From Struthio camelus (taxonomy: Eukaryota > Chordata > Aves > Struthioniformes > Struthionidae), in assembly GCF_040807025.1 (NCBI RefSeq), contig NC_090964.1:7557214-7621213 (forward strand): a DNA stretch of 64,000 nt. Direction: 5' to 3'. The position numbers and the translations under genes were made by a program. Positions within the stretch are counted from its first letter, which is position 1; the number at the start of each line of letters is the position of its first letter. Below the pieces are notes generated by a model. That model saw only the letters and a program-made list of their open reading frames with translations, did no database searches and was not told the origin of the DNA. Positions 38,301-52,800 of this stretch are shown here, in pieces.

Positions 38301-40812
38301 TGAGGTTTGTCTCTTCATGGTATTTCATATAAACAGAAATTCAACACCTTAAGGTTTAAAAAGGTATCACCAGTCTTCTGAAAAAGAGTTTAAGACTTGA
38401 TTAGCATTTTGAATATTTCTTTGATAACAGTTAAAAGTCTTTAAAAACAACTGCTTCCTCCTCCCTTCTGGTTTTATCTCAACTTAACAATAGGATGTTG
38501 ACAGTGTGTTAGTGTGTGTGTGTGTGGGGGGAAGTATATATACCACCCTCCTTTATGCATACACTCTTTCTCTCAAGGTCTACAGTACAGAGTTTATCAA
38601 TAGCACAATCTGAGATCAATGATAATCCTACCCCCTCACACAGAGTTTCTCTTGAAATAAGAGAGTCAGAGTACATTTATATAAACTATTTATTATGTGC
38701 ACACACGCTCTGGTTCTAGGCAAGGTGACAGATATTTAAACATCACACTGAAAAATCAAGATGGAAGTAAATAAACTTTTCACAGATTTGGGCAAGGGGA
38801 GGAAAATCTTGACATTACCATGACTAGACACAAGAGAAACATGGAATCAAGCTTAAAATACTCAAACATTTCTAAATCATAAGTCAGTTTCGATGACACC
38901 TCTCGCTTTTGTGAGATTCACTCCAGCTCCTTTTATACTAATCCTTATCAACCTAAGCCAGTCTATTTTATAAACAATTGGCTTCTCTTTCCTCTAGCTG
39001 GGCCTTGATGCTACAGTGACAATGAAAGACACTGCAGGCATTTGTCTAAAACCTGGCACATCAGCTGCACATACACATGTACCTACTCATTCCCCCCAAG
39101 ATGTCAGCTTACTCCCTTCAGTGTAAAGCTCTCATATCTGTTTCCATCAGTAGGATCAGACAAAAAGTTGAAGTTAATCCAATAATGGGAAGTCGTTTTA
39201 TTACAAGCTATAAAATCCAAAGCATCACCTAAAAAGCGGTAGCCAATTTTTCCCTGGTAAACCATCATGATACTAGTTACTCTCATGCTAGTACAACTGT
39301 CTCACTTCAAGCAGAAATAAAATTACAGTACCGCTTGGCACTTTCAGGAGCAGCACTTAAAAGTCTCCCTGTGATGAAGCTACTGACTACAGCACAGAAC
39401 GACTGCTCAGAAGCACGAACACTGATTTTTCAAAGACCTTTTCCACGTTCTAGAGAACAGCGTGCAATTGCTCATTCCTCAGACAGCCTCGCAGTCATCT
39501 GGCAGCACGTGCGATCCAGATTAGGCACAAGCATACAATTACATTTCTATCAAGTTATCCAGAACATACGCTACAGGATGAATACCACCTTTTGCTAGAG
39601 CTACGAGGAACGAGGAACAACAGATGCTATCTGATTTCATAGGAAGTTTGCCAAGATAAAGTTGCCCCTTTGTTACTGTTTGAACAAATCCAAACGAGAG
39701 AGTAACCCTTGAACTGGTTCTGTGCTTTGCACCATGTAGCCACATTTCTGAGTCAGCACCAGGCATCCTATCACTGGACTTACTTTATAATGGAATTACA
39801 GTTCAAGAAACCCCCCTGACCATACTGGACAGAGAAACTGGACTAGCTGCACGGTCCTCAGGCTAGCATGAAAAAGCAATGTTTTTGGAGAACGCATTCA
39901 AACTCTGTTAACCAAGCACAGTTCTAAGTTTCGTCCAGTGGAAACGTACACTTTCAAGTGCTTACAGAATTACAAACCCCTGGTAGAATTTCATTCCCTG
40001 CTCACAGATGAACCTTTTAAGCTGGGGGGGGGGGGGAGGCGGAGAAGACAACAGCAGCATATCAGTATGTAGCTCCAAAGAGCACCTATGACATATGAAA
40101 TATGTGATGAGTACGTAAAACTAAATGAGAAAGACTTATTTTTGCACTCAGGTACATTAAACACCCTACTTTTAGGCAGGTGACAGAAGGTAGATATTAA
40201 TACTTTTCATAATTTTAACAATTTTCAATCAATTGTTAAGTTTCTTACTTTTAGGATTTAAAGTCTGTCATCAGTCAATGCTTTAAGTAGCTTAACACTT
40301 CATTTAAATACAGCTTTGTAACCCACAACAATTATGGGAAGTCATTGTGGCTCTCTTCCAATTTTGCATGTTGGATAGATAAAATTCTTCAAAAGGAATG
40401 TTATTTTAAAAACAAACACAGGCAAGACATCCGGATTTGCAGTAATGCAGTCAAAGGAAAGACTTGATTTCAGAAACAGACAAGTTTAATGACCTATCGA
40501 AAAAGAGTTTTCCAAAGGATCAGAGCTCTTTTATTAACCCCTTTGGTCACTCCAGTTAGGTCACCCGTATCTTTCAGAAAAAAAGAAGACACCAAAAAAA
40601 AAAAAAAGTAGAGATTAACATCCCATAGCCAAAGCCCAGACATAATACAGGGTTTGACTTCCAGTTTGCCTCTCTTGCCAGTAGATCATAAACAAATCCT
40701 GGCTTACCACATACAAACCACAGTCTTTAGAGCACCCTGAGAGCACTGGAATATCCTTAAAAGGCTAACAGTATCACCTCCCTTAAAGTTCAAGCAAGAA
40801 GGCAATTAAAAA

Positions 40813-40852
<40 letters not shown>

Positions 40853-43800
40853 CCAAGTTTACTTCAGGGATAAAACTGGGCAATTAAAAAAAAACAAAAA
40901 AAAAAACAAACAAAAACCCACCCAAAACAAAACAAAAAATTCTGTAATCAGTCAAAACAATTCCATGAGTTAGTCATGCTTGTAATATACCTGCACCTAT
41001 GTTTACTGTGGTAATTGGTGGTAGGACCACATATTTAAATATCTGACTATCACTAGTTAATTAAACGGGCAAACTGCTTAACGTCAGAGTTAAGCCATAA
41101 ACATTTCATGGCTCTGCCACAGACCAGAAGAGCAATTAGTGTTCAAATAATTTCTTGAAGATCAGACAAAAGCCAGCCCCCAGATGCAATATGCTCTACA
41201 ATGATATATAAATTACATGAATACTGCAACGAGTGTCTGGAGAATAACGTGAAGAAAAAAAGCCAGCAGGAAAAAAAAAAACCGTCTCCAGTCCCCAAGC
41301 TGAAGTAACATTCACCTCTGGGCAATCTTTAATATTTACTAATCCCTTTATTTAATCTTTGTCTTTCAACATAACTGTAAAACCACACAATCAAGATGTT
41401 TAAAATTGTATTTCAAAACTTAACTGAATGCAAGCTGGCCTTGAATGTTGTTACAAGCCTAACAAATGGTTTATGTACTGCAACCCTGCTCTAGCCACCA
41501 GAACAAGTCTAAGCTCTGCACATTGAAATGCTGCTTCTGAGAAGGGAAAGAATAAAGCCTCTGTCTGACTACACAGAAGCAAGAAATGCATTATTTCTTT
41601 GAAAGGGCGGTATGCCCCACTTAGTTTTCCTATGTGCATATTTTTGTGTCCAAAGTTATTAAGGGTAGAATTGAGAACTGCTAAATGTTCTTTTGTTAGC
41701 ACAGTACTATGCTTAATGCAATTATGGAAGGGAAAAACATACAACGTAAAAAGTCAATCAAATCAGATTCAGTTTTTCCTATGTGTCCCAAGTTACTTGC
41801 TTGTGAACTTTTGTACCCATCGATGACCTTTTAAGTCTCAAAAACAGTCAGAACTTGCCTTAGTGTTCTACAGAAGTTACACTGTCTACGAGGCAGAAGC
41901 GTGTTTTGCAAGTAAACCCATAGTTTTTTGGCTAGTAAAATAAATTCTGATGCATAATAAAACATTAGAACCCAGCCTGTCAACGTATGTGCCTTTCCTC
42001 TAACAGGAACAAGAAAAGAGTAATTGGCTTGAATAACGTACTTTAAGACGTCACAAGAAACTCTTACGAGACATTAAGGCAACTTCTAGTACTTATTACC
42101 GTCCTGATAATGCTAATGGAAAAAAGAAATGTTTTGTACAAGATTTTTTTGAATCGTTAGCCGATTTTGACATTCTGCAAGTTACGTTATACCACAACCA
42201 GGTATAGACAACCCAGAACAGAAAAACTAAAGCTTCAGAAATCTAAGAGGAACTAGGTTTATATCAACATCTATTCAAATCTGAATTAACTTTAGTAGTT
42301 GCTCTTTTCCTTTACCAGAGGATTCATTCAGTGGACAGCAAAGAAAATAAAGTTCATTTGATCTTTTCCCATGCAGCTTTTGAATTTTGCACCTATTTTG
42401 TATTCTCCCCTCCCCAAGCTAAAAAAGCAGAGAGGAAGCTTTCTGTTACGGCAAAAAAAAAAAAAAAAAAAAAAAAAGGACAGTTTTAATCATCTGCAAC
42501 CAACTTATGCGGTAAATATTAATTTTTGCATCCCATTCCCCCAGCCAATTAACTCAAAGTTGTCAAAGGATCACAAATAAGGCCAATTCAACAGGAACCT
42601 TTGGCACTTTTATGATATTTCTCTGGCTGGTTCACCAGTACTAACACATCTAAATATCAAATGGTTCCTTCAACCTTTTCCCCATTCCCCCCCCCCACAG
42701 ACAACTGTAATAGGTTAAGTGTGCCATCATTAAAAGTAAAAAGTCGACAACTGCAAACACTACCTAAACACAGGCTCTAAACCATAGGTGGTGCTAAATG
42801 GAAGATATATTTGGTTTGTGTATGCTAGCAGCAATAATTGTATTTGCAGTAAAATCCCATATAGGCTAGAGAAAATCCCTTAAACGCATGCATACTTCAC
42901 AAAGGCTGCTTTCTTCCCCTGTGCTTTTGAGTGGTCTGCCACAGCCATATCATACATGTAAATATATACATTGGTGGCCAGCATTGAAGCAAGCAGCACA
43001 GAATTAGGTAACAGCAGTCAACTGAAAAAAAAAATACTTTTAAGAGTCAAAAGGGATGAGGAGATGAGTTATTTCTTAAAGAGAACAATGAAAAAACAAC
43101 ACACAAGTCCTCTTCAAAAAAAAAGTTACAAGAGGAGGTTAAGTCTAGCAGAGTATAATTTCTTTCTTACACATTTTACTAGCTACCTTCTTTGGAGGAC
43201 ACTGTACATTTCCATTGGCTTTATTTCTGAAAATAAGGTTTGTAAGCACTAGCAGCCTCTCCTCTCTCCAGAGAGTTAAGTGACTAACATTACACCAATG
43301 CTGTGAAAACATTACTTCACACTGAAAACAAATACAAGGGCTCTGCTGAATTTAACATTTCCACTTCTAATAGAGTACACTCAGACTAAGGAAATCAAGT
43401 TTCCTGGATTCATATCTAGCCCTCCTTGCCCTCTGTGGTAGTCACTTCACAGATGGAGAAGTTACAATTCAGGTAACATTTAGCATGATGACATATTTGA
43501 CAAGTGCTATACAAAGGCAGAGTATTTTACATTGTATTTCTGTCCACTTCTACTTCACTCAAATTTATCTCATGGACAGATATTTTCATATTGGTTTTAC
43601 TTATTGCAAAGTAGCATTATCTTAATATCTTTAAGGGTAGACTATACATGATTTGTGATAGTTATCCAATATTCATTGGAGATTTATTCAAAGATTGGTT
43701 GATCCAATATACTCACCCAGCAGTCTTCACTTGTAGGGTCTCAATGTGAAGTTAGTAAGACTTAACATTCAGACATAAGAGACTACATGCCAGTTATCAG

Positions 43801-46800
43801 ATATACAGCAGAAGAGCATCATTTAACAAATTCGAGAGAAATCTGTCAGACAAAGACTCTTCAGTTGCAGACATTTGCAAATAGCCATCAACGAATGCAG
43901 CATTTATGTAAAGGTTGCCTCCAAGTTTTTTGAAATTTCACAAAAAAAAACATGCAAGACCTAGAAACCCCAGAGAAACATTTGTCACACCAAATATTGT
44001 GCTCTTGCTTCCCAGACAAAGCAAGTATTCCTTACCTCTTCAGGTCAACTGTTGTGACACTAAATACCACTCCCTTCAGCCAAAGAATCATGAACAGCCT
44101 CTGAGAAAAGGGACAGTTGCCTATGCTTTCACCATCACTACCAGCCTGCAAAAGAGAACAGATCGTTACTATTAGAAGGTAGCAGTGTGCCATCTGTGCA
44201 CGCTCACAATTACTAGAAGACCTATATTTAAAAACAGATTGAGTAACAAATTATGAGTTTTATTGCCTGTATTCTCCTCACATCACAAACTTTTCCAAAG
44301 ACCTAACAAGTCCACCATCAAGCCTGGTACCATCTTGCAGGAACATTCCTTTACTGTCAAAATCCACCTGAAGCACTTGGGAGTGGATATCTTGAGGATA
44401 TCCCCGTATAATGCACAAAGGCAAGCACCCTCAGAATATGCAAGTACTTTTCATATGCTGGGAAGGTATGCTTGGACTTCTGCATCCATTTTATTTGTTT
44501 CCATCCTTTTTGTTTCCTTGGACCATCCAACTTTTTTTTTTTTTTAAACAGCAGACATAAGGCTTTTATTATAGTGAAATTTATACATTTATAAAGTTGA
44601 GTAACCTATTTGCTTCTCATTTCCTCTAGCAGCTGTTTACAAATTGTATCAAAACTAGACTTCAGATAAGTGTGAAAGATGAGTTATTTTGTTAAGACAA
44701 TCCAACTCCTTTTAGCAGTCAGGAAAGGACAGCTAATAAAATTTGTTTGAGCAGTCACACTTTCAGTGGCAATTTTCGGATGCCATTTGATTTATTTGCT
44801 TTATTCCTTCTTCCACAAAGCCTAGCCAACTAACTGTAGTCATCTGCCAGTTTATTGCTTATATCTATCACTGTGTAGTTCTGCCATGAGTCAACTGGAA
44901 CCAGCAACTATAAATCTTTATTGGTGTTGCAAGGAAAGACATAACCATAAGTACATAGAGACTTAACTGACAATACAGTAATATTCCAAAGCTACTTTTT
45001 ATAGGCAACTTATCAATCAGTGTCTTTGTCCTATCACAACAAAGGTCCATTGCACAACAGTAAGGCACTCCAGGGCACCCAGTGATGGCACGAATCTCAT
45101 GATTGCTCTCTGACAATGAAGTATGTAATGCTTAGTTGGAAAAATTTAGCTTTTAGTGGACAAGTTTTAGACACTCAAAACCTTGAACCTTGTTGCAAAA
45201 TCCCAATTTCTGAATAGAAAACTGATTCAGTAGTTAAAAAACAATTGTAAATGTAAAACTATCTAGACATACACTAAGTTTCACAAACTTTGATAGATTT
45301 TGCTTACTACAGTACTTCCAGGAATAATCTTAATTAATTAGTAAGAGTATCAAAACAGGCTAATTCCTTCATCATTACTATCTCTTGTCCCGTAGGCTGT
45401 TTTAAATTATAGCATAGGATATACTCACCGTACTCCTTGGAGAAAGGACAAAAACACTTGCACTCTTTTAAAGAGGCCTACTCTAAAAGGCTATTTAGAA
45501 GCAGAGCTACACAATTGGAAGGGTTAAGCACAAGGCATGGGTGTTGACTGGTGGCAACCCATCTTTAAAAAAAGAAAAAAGGGGTGGGGAACAGGAGGGG
45601 GAAAAAAAAAAGCAGCTGGCAAACAGTGTTATCACAAGAAAACTAAGCTTTAGGATCAGCACCAACCAGAGAGAGGCTTAGGAACTTGAGCAAAGGAACT
45701 CTTTCCTTCAGTTCTCTGCCAGGTCCCAGCCATGCACTTGTGGGGCAAGGAAGAAGCTTTCTTTACTTTCTACATCAGGAAAACTAAGAAATATCTAACA
45801 GCTCTTTCTTCAGAGGTCTGGAAATTTAAAAAAAGTTTTTCAAGTGCAGTTGTGGTCTTCAATTCAAAAAATATTTTATTTGAAAAGAACGGTCACAACA
45901 CCTTTGCAGATAAGGCTGAGACTCCTTTGCTTGTTCTCTACAAATACAGGACATAAGGACTCAAACCAACTTATCTTGTCTCAGGCTTCTTTTGGTCTCA
46001 TTGCGACAAGTACCTGTCCACTGACACAGAAGATTATCCTTTTGAATTCTTTGATGCATGGAGCACATAGTTATTTTTCTTCAAACCTTCATCAGTTTCA
46101 TTAATGAAGATTTGAAAGAAGAAAAGAAGCTGCATTTTTGCCCAAGTTACAAATTGCCTTCTTTATGTTGGGAAAGTTTTCAGCAGATTAACAATACCAG
46201 ATTGTCTTAGAAGCTGGCATGTGACTTTTTGGTGTCTGGGAAAAATGACATGCACATGGAATCATCACTACTGAGCTACTTCTCAGGGAACACACTGTCA
46301 AAAAATAGCCCAAGCTTCTCACCAGTGCATTCGTGAAACACACTGCAAAGGCACCTATCAAAAGCAGAAATCTGGGTCAAAGTTTGGTTACTCGGGGCAT
46401 TCTGCTTTATACTACCTAAAACTAGAGTTTTCTATTGTGCATATAACAATTTTAAGAATTCTGACAACTACATGGAATTGTTCCTACCTTGGAATATTGA
46501 AAAACTGCAACTGAAAATAAACCAATCTCAAATTCAGGAAGTAATTTTGCTCAACTGTATTACAAATGAAATCTTAGTCCAAAGCAGAGCTGCTCTTAAG
46601 TCATAGAACTGAAGAAGAAATATTTTAAAACTTAAGGCACAAAACACAACAGTTGTTTCCATGAAGGTCAATTTTCCTAGGCCAAAACCAATACTAAACC
46701 CAAAGTGATGCCAATGAAGGCCAAAAAAGGTCAAATGCATTTACGTTGTAATACCACCTTTGACAGTAACTTTTCTTCTTTCCCCAAGCAAGCACAACAC

Positions 46801-49800
46801 TCAAAATAAACAAACAATGAAGGGCATTTGCTTTTACTTAAGCAAGATGAGCTTTTTGGATAATATGAATCAAAAATAAAATAAAACATTACAGCCCATT
46901 AACATGCAGTGATTTGAAGAAAGCCTAATGCACTTCTACAGCTGCAGCTGAATACCTATACTGAGTACAGATTTTTATGTCTGCACTCAAAAGTTTGTCC
47001 CATTTATGCTCCAAAAAGTCCCAAGTTATTCCGAGCACAAACTGAAAGAGGAATGTAGTTAGAACGCCAAGAAACTTTTGGCTTCGGCACTCTTGAGCTG
47101 AAGAATTCTGCTATGTAACTGTTTGCCCGAGAGGTCCGTTTTATATCTTCTTCTATTTGATGCACTGGGAGCTACAGCGCACAGATCCCTTACGAGCGGT
47201 CATTAAGAGAAACACTACACTGGAGATGCAACACATTCTTCTCCTTCAATTACAAACGTGTTTTTTTCAGAGGGAGATGAATTTGGTGGATACTTGAGAG
47301 AGCTGATTATCAGTGGAGAGACTAATTTTCTCCATTGGAATAGGGCTGTGCTGACAGTAAACTATAAGCCTTTACATATTGTAATATTCTGAAATTCTGT
47401 GTGACTAGTCACACAAGCGGCTAATCAAATAACAACTGTTTCTTAAATTCACTGTTAGAAGCCAGAAACTTGGCGTCACCTGATCTTTGAATTCAGGCCA
47501 CAACATTCTAGGCTATCTTCAGTGTTTCACTCCCATCGCCACCGGTTTCATTTCACAGGAGTAAAGAAAATATTAAATGTTGACTTCTTTATACAAATTC
47601 AGTCTAGGTTACTTGTTAATTCAGCAAGATTATTCTCATTCTCTACAGAGGAGCTCTGAACTTTTTTTCAAATTAATTTCCAAAAAAACATACTCCAGAG
47701 ATCTTTAGTACTAAATAATGCGAACCTTCCTACATTTAAGACTATTTTCAGTTATCATCAAATCAAGCTGCTATCATCCATTGAAGGACTTATAGTTAAG
47801 AAGAACTTCACACTACTCTTATGTTCAACTGAATACCAGGTATTACACTTGCATAGTTTTAGGACCAGATAGAAAAAAAAGCACACCACCACCCATAGCA
47901 AGGTAACATGATATTTTTCACTAGTGAGTGAGTATTTTGCTTAAAGATTAAACAGAGCGTTAGCCTTGAAAAGCCTGGCTTCAGTTTACCAGAAGGGAAA
48001 GTACACTGCCAAACAGTGTTTAACTTGACCTAAGACCCATGACCAAGTCATGCCATGCTAGAGATGCTGTCCAGCAGTCCGAAAGGCTAACATCTGCTAT
48101 AGAGAATGTGACAGTGAGAAAAGGTTAAAGACATTCACTTGCCTTAAACAAAACTGTGTTACACTCCAAGTTGGCTACCTTTAAAAAAGGGGGTGGGCGC
48201 AAAAAGGTGACAAAAATGGACCTTACATTAATTGTCAGGTGCGACTTCACGAGAAAGAGCTGGGCATTCAGACACTGCAGCACATACATTACAGTATAAC
48301 ATAAAAAACAAACAGGGCTGCTTTTCAAAAAAATCTAAATAAGAAAATAAGTTCAAATAAGAATGAAAGAGTTACAAAACACTAAAGCAAATAATCAGTA
48401 TGCTCGCTGAGAAGACAACCCGGTTTATCGTAGCCCACAGACTTAAAACTACTGACAACTCCCAGTGCCAAGTAGTTCAGTCCATGCAGGAGTGCCAGCT
48501 ACTTGGAAAAGAAATCTGCTTCTCCCACTGTCTGGGAGGCTGAATTTAGCTGATCCTGCCAATGCGGTAGCGACCTCCTCCCCTTCTCTTCCCCCAAAGC
48601 AGTTACTCCATTCAAATAAGATTATATCCTCCCCCTCATCCACTTTAGAGAAGCATGTCACAAAAATACCTTTTTGCCAAAGATGACTAATGAAGCTATT
48701 TGATTATACCACCAAGAAAGTCCCCACCCACCTAAATCCAGAGTCTGGAAAATTAAAGTCCAACTAATAAACAGATTAGGAAAAAACAAAGGGTATTTTA
48801 AAGCCCTGAATTCAGCAATCCTGAAACATACAGTAGTTCTCACTTAAAAAAAAAAAATCTACTGGGGAAAAATACACGAGAAAAACAGCATGATGCAAGT
48901 TCATTACCTCAAAACAGGCAATAATAATCAATCTTGTGTGTTTCATGAACAGCGATCTCATTCAAAAACTGAGTAAACCAACAATAATCCTATATGGATT
49001 CACATTTTTAGAGGAAATTGTTTAAGGTAAACTAATGAAGTGATTCAATGGAAAAACATACAGCAACTCAAAATCCCAGAGATGAAAGTATACAGAAAGG
49101 AGTGGCTCAATGTTCCACACATGACTACTGAAAACAGTCTGGTAATATCAGTCTAAATCCTTGCAGCGTCAACTCAGACCTTTATCTTGCCAAGCTGGAT
49201 AAACAGAATTCCACGCTGTTTACTGGGCAGGGTTTTCAGATAAGATGTAAAACACCATGTCCATGCAAGGACTGTAACAATATTTGATATAACACCAATC
49301 AAATGCTTCCTCTTTATGGTGCCTTATATCAATTGTTTTCTGCTTCTGTTCAGCCAATAGATGGATAAGCTTCAGGGATGTTATATCTACGCATTTATTT
49401 TGCGAACCAAAATAGATCTTAAAGAGTCCCAAGTGTTAATGAAGCATCATTAAAAAAATGTGAAGGTAAGTTGAAGAATTCTGAAGTAAAAAATGTGATT
49501 TGTACATAACAACCAACGTTATTCTCACACTTTCAGATTTGTTAGTTTGATGGGAGGTTTTTTTTGTTTGTTTGTTTTTGTTTTTTTTAAATGGGAGGAA
49601 CAGGTCATGGAGAATGCTAGAGTCAAACCCTGGATCTTTGATGCTAAGCAAATCTGGTTGAACCAGATTTAATCTGAGGTATGACAAGACAGAAAGGACA
49701 CTTCCACTTGTCAGTTCATCTTTCTGCCCTCTCCAGAACAGCAGATAGCTAATGTCCCAACTTAAAAGTGACAGCTTCTGTTTCAGTGTGGCGTCCTCAT

Positions 49801-52800
49801 ACCACTAGGCAGACCAAATTAACAGGACGCTTAAAAGGGCATGAGCAGTGCCTTATGATAAATAATGCTGATATCGCTGATAGCCTTAAGAACTTCCCTG
49901 CCACAATATGCAAAATAGATGCAAGCTCAGGACAAGAAAAAAAGAAAATGAACAGCGTAATGCAGAAATTTCAGAATACTAGCAGGATCTTCTTGCCATA
50001 TTTTGGTATAGATTGAATATATTTTATTATGGAGTTACTGGAAATATACAAGTAGTAGCAGCAGCAGGTACTGATTGTAACATACAATGAACTCAAAGCA
50101 ATAAATATCATCTTAGCTACACTGAAAGCGAGCAGCTAAATTTACTCTAATCTTAATATTGAAAGATTATCTCTAGATACTTGACACAGACACATGCCAC
50201 TACAGGACACTTTTCTTCCAGATTCAGCTGTTCTGGTAAGAAGTATAAAACAAAGAGTTACAGGAAAAAAAAAAACCTTTTTTTAAGATATTAACTGAAA
50301 GTTTAACACTAGTACTACCAAAATAGGCAAAACTAATTGAAATGAACAATTCTCAGGCTCTTGGTTATTAAAACATATTAAAATAAATAATAAAAAAAAA
50401 CACACACACACAAACAGAGCATACCTACTATGCCAGCACAAACCAAAAGGCAACCTTGAACAATTCCTTCCCACATGTTTGTTGCCTTCTCCCACCAGAC
50501 ATACCAGTTGGTGTTCAAGCAATCAATGTTTCACAGTTGAAAACATCCTCTTACTTTAAGGATTAGCCAGTAGGAGCTGCCATCACCACATCCATGTGAA
50601 AGGAGAAAGGGAAAGACCTCGAAACCACTTTCTACACATACTTGGCCTAATAGGATGTTACTAGCCCATAGCCCTATAGGCAGAGGTGTCCAAAGACTGT
50701 GATGTCGATCCCAGCTGAAGAGTCTGGATCACCTCATAACAAAACCAAAGAGGCTAGAAGAAAGAACATTTAAAATATTTGCCCAAGACAGCACTGCTAG
50801 TCTCTCAAAGATTCTCTTTGTCTTGACCTTCCCTTTATGTTAGGATTCACAATCGGCAAAGACGCTAAATATTTAGCATACTATTTAACTTCCTTCGTCT
50901 CATTTCCGAGTGCTCATTTGTCATGTTCATTAATCAACTCTTTCCTCTAAAAGCCTCGGTTAATATTAAAAAAAAAAAACTATTGCACATTTAAAGATCC
51001 ATACTGACCTCTCAAAAAGAGAGGGGAACAAAGGCAAATCTCAGACAAGTTCAGGCTGCTGCATATTTTTAAGTTTCAAGGTGCAGATCCCACGTATTCC
51101 AACTCATACCACAGCACAACTTTTTAGCAGAGCCACTGCACTTTCTGTAACACAAAGCAACCTTTAACGTATTTTGAAACGTATCCTACTCGTTTACTGC
51201 TAACGTAAGCTTAAAAGTCACTAAAGATTCAGTCAAAGTATAAAATAAGCACACAGCACCCATTAAAAACAGTTATCCACACTATTAAATGTCTCTGACA
51301 AGTAAGCTAACTCCTACAATTCTTTTATAATGCTAAGAAGATTCCAAATAAAACATCCAACATCATTCCCATAACTTCGAAGGTGAGGAGTTTGACAGTT
51401 TTAATAGCTGTTTCTTCATCATGCTGTCTGTTGTGGGCAGATGAGTCTACAGCACCACAGGTAGTGCAAGAAGTGAAGTACCACCACATTATGCCTTTTT
51501 CTACATAATCTTGTTCTCTAATTGCATTATTAATCTCCATCCTAAGTTTCCCCACTACCTATCAACTGCTTTTAAACATGGAAGGTAACTATTTTTAAAG
51601 GATGTGGCAAGATAAGCATATGCCTCATTACCACCTACAAATAAGAAAATATCTTGCAGGAAAAGGGACATACGTTAGTTTCCAAGTTGAAGACACCTGA
51701 CCTCAGAAAGCATTAAATGAAGCTTACAGCAGCTATATCACAGCCTTATCCTTGCAGGAATGATATTGATTAGTGTAGCCCATTTATTTGACCTCTATAA
51801 GGGAATTTAAGAAAGGCTTGGTAATTTGATACCAATTAAACTTAAACATTCAGACAACCAACAAAATAATTTTAGTTCTATAAAGCAATTTACGTAATCA
51901 CTGCTATCTTAAAAAGAGTCCTTTAAGAAAAGCACAAGAGAGAAAAAAAAAAAGGGGGGGGGGGGGCAAAATGCTCATACCTAGAATTCACTACAAATAC
52001 AAAAAAGCCTAAGGGAAAAAAAAGCTTGACTGAATTTTACTCCCTGCATGTTCTTGGGATTTGACTGTTAAATCAGGGAAAGGAATGCTTATCTTCCCAT
52101 TCAAATTTTCAGATAAGCCACCACTGTGTTAGACATCTGACTGTAGCAGCAACTGACCATCTTAGGATGACGCTATTTTTAGAGCCTTGGAATGTTGCTC
52201 CTAACATAAAAAATTAATAGACTTGTCTCGTACAGTTTCATACAATTCCTGCTTATTGCCATCCAATTCTCAGTGTAACACTTTTGAAAAAAAAGCTTTG
52301 GGATTTTCTTGATATATTAAAGTAACTTTATAATTCAGCAGAAATTAATTAAGCATTCTCCATTCTTTAGAGAAAAGAATCCCATGTTCATCCTTTGGGA
52401 GAATCAGACAAAGAGCCAGACCAAAACCTGTATTAGATACTAACCACCACTTTTCTTCAGTGAAGAAATTAACTTAATGCTATGAATACAATAAACTTGG
52501 GATTATTGTAGATAATCACAAACATGATTTTTTTTTCCTAGCTTAACATAGGAAAAACATAGTAATCAAGTGATTAAATAATGATAGAAACTGGCATCTC
52601 ATCTCTATCCCTCTAACTTACAATGCCTTTAACGAAGTGATTCTGTCCTAACAAACCTAGATAAGATAAACATAGCCAAACTGACTAAAATTTGGTATGT
52701 AACAGCCTGATACATTCTTACAATTTCTAGGGCAAATCTAGAAGTAGGCAGTTAACGATACAGTAATAAGCTTGTTTAGGTAGCACTTGAAACTTGCCTT

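Larger units (their letters stand above)
38214..44035 (-). other. CLIC4: CLIC4 intron 2
   Basis: About 5.8 kb, GT-AG, AT-rich. It holds a GT run (about 38510-38525), a G run near 40024-40036, an A/AT compound repeat (40807-40851) and a long A run (about 42451-42477). No other gene is seen. Confidence 0.85.
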